From: a bacterium
GTDB lineage: Bacteria; Bdellovibrionota_C; UBA2361; SZUA-149
Direction of reading: 5' to 3'
Assembly: GCA_003230795.1 (NCBI GenBank)
Contig: QIGM01000029.1
Location: 1 to 6,332, forward strand
DNA length: 6,332 bases
In this document: positions 6,206 to 6,332 of the stretch, piece after piece
Numbering within the stretch: position 1 is the stretch's first letter
Layout: each line of letters opens with the position of its first letter
The notes under the pieces: model-generated
Database searches by the model: none
What the model was told of the DNA's origin: nothing
Seen by the model: the letters and a program-made list of their open reading frames with translations, nothing else
Position numbers and translations under genes: made by a program

Positions 6206-6332
6206 GGTGATCCTCTGGGACTTTCAGGTAGAGACGGTAGCTGCTAGTTCCGCCTCCGGAGCCCTTTGGTCTCCTATGGCTTCCGACTTTTGCTTTTGGC
6301 GACGATGGGAAGGAAAGTCCCAGAGGATCACC
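6206..6332. repeat. Palindromic element, copy 2 (at least 20-bp arms, 87-nt core)
   Basis: Arms at 6206-6225 and 6313-6332 are perfect inverted repeats over 20 bp. The 3' arm ends exactly at the window edge, so the true arm may be longer (base 6205 is C and would need a G next). The core (6226-6312) is 87 nt, the same length as in copy 1, with about 68 of 87 positions identical and no gaps, in the same orientation. The internal stem is kept: CCGGAGCC (6256-6263) with GGCTTCCGA (6278-6286), with the bulge at the same place. The inner arm GGACTTTC/GAAAGTCC is shared with copy 1, but the outer 12 bp (GGTGATCCTCTG and its complement) are unrelated to the copy 1 arm. Confidence 0.85.

Noticed and set aside
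5771..6210. Short open frames on both strands across the 3' repeat region (about 69-91 residues)
   Set aside because: They follow the palindromes, lack ribosome binding sites and resemble no protein I recognise. One runs antisense into glnS.
5896..6332. Integron attC sites, a retron or a CRISPR array as the explanation of the 3' repeats
   Set aside because: No integrase, reverse transcriptase or cas gene is present, attC core motifs are not seen at the arm ends, and there are only two copies with an intervening 159-base spacer and no short regular repeats.

Overview
The window reads as the chromosome of a Gram-negative bacterium. It carries a lipoprotein signal peptide with a clear lipobox, a Sec-exported DUF1329 protein, and a full-length bacterial glutaminyl-tRNA synthetase, an enzyme most bacteria lack and which is commonest in Pseudomonadota and some proteobacteria-related phyla. 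Base composition looks close to 50% GC and gene density is ordinary. I cannot place it below that level; no gene here is diagnostic of a genus.

Layout. Bases 11-192 fold into a long rod with a symmetric central bubble and look like a 6S-type RNA, followed by a small terminator-like hairpin. A two-gene unit on the + strand follows: a lipoprotein with two aspartic-protease half-sites (403-1428) and, 29 bases later, an exported DUF1329 protein with a proline-rich insert (1458-3185). A small cytosolic von Willebrand factor A (vWA) protein lies on the opposite strand (3182-3847) and its stop codon overlaps the DUF1329 stop. A 337-base divergent intergenic region then holds a possible promoter for each direction, a perfect 14-bp palindrome and two tandem 28-nt hairpins. 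glnS occupies 4185-5873. The last 459 bases contain no convincing gene. They hold two copies of a palindromic element (5896-6046 and 6206-6332) with an unrelated hairpin between them.

How the parts relate. The protease-like lipoprotein and the DUF1329 protein are probably co-transcribed and both act in the envelope. glnS and the vWA gene appear independent of them and of each other. The most unusual signal is the 3' palindromic element: two copies share an 87-nt core (about 78% identical) bounded by the same 8-bp inverted termini, but the arms outside those termini have entirely different sequences that are still self-complementary in each copy (24 further base pairs with one mismatch in one copy, at least 12 perfect in the other). 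That pattern implies that base pairing is maintained, or copied, independently of sequence.
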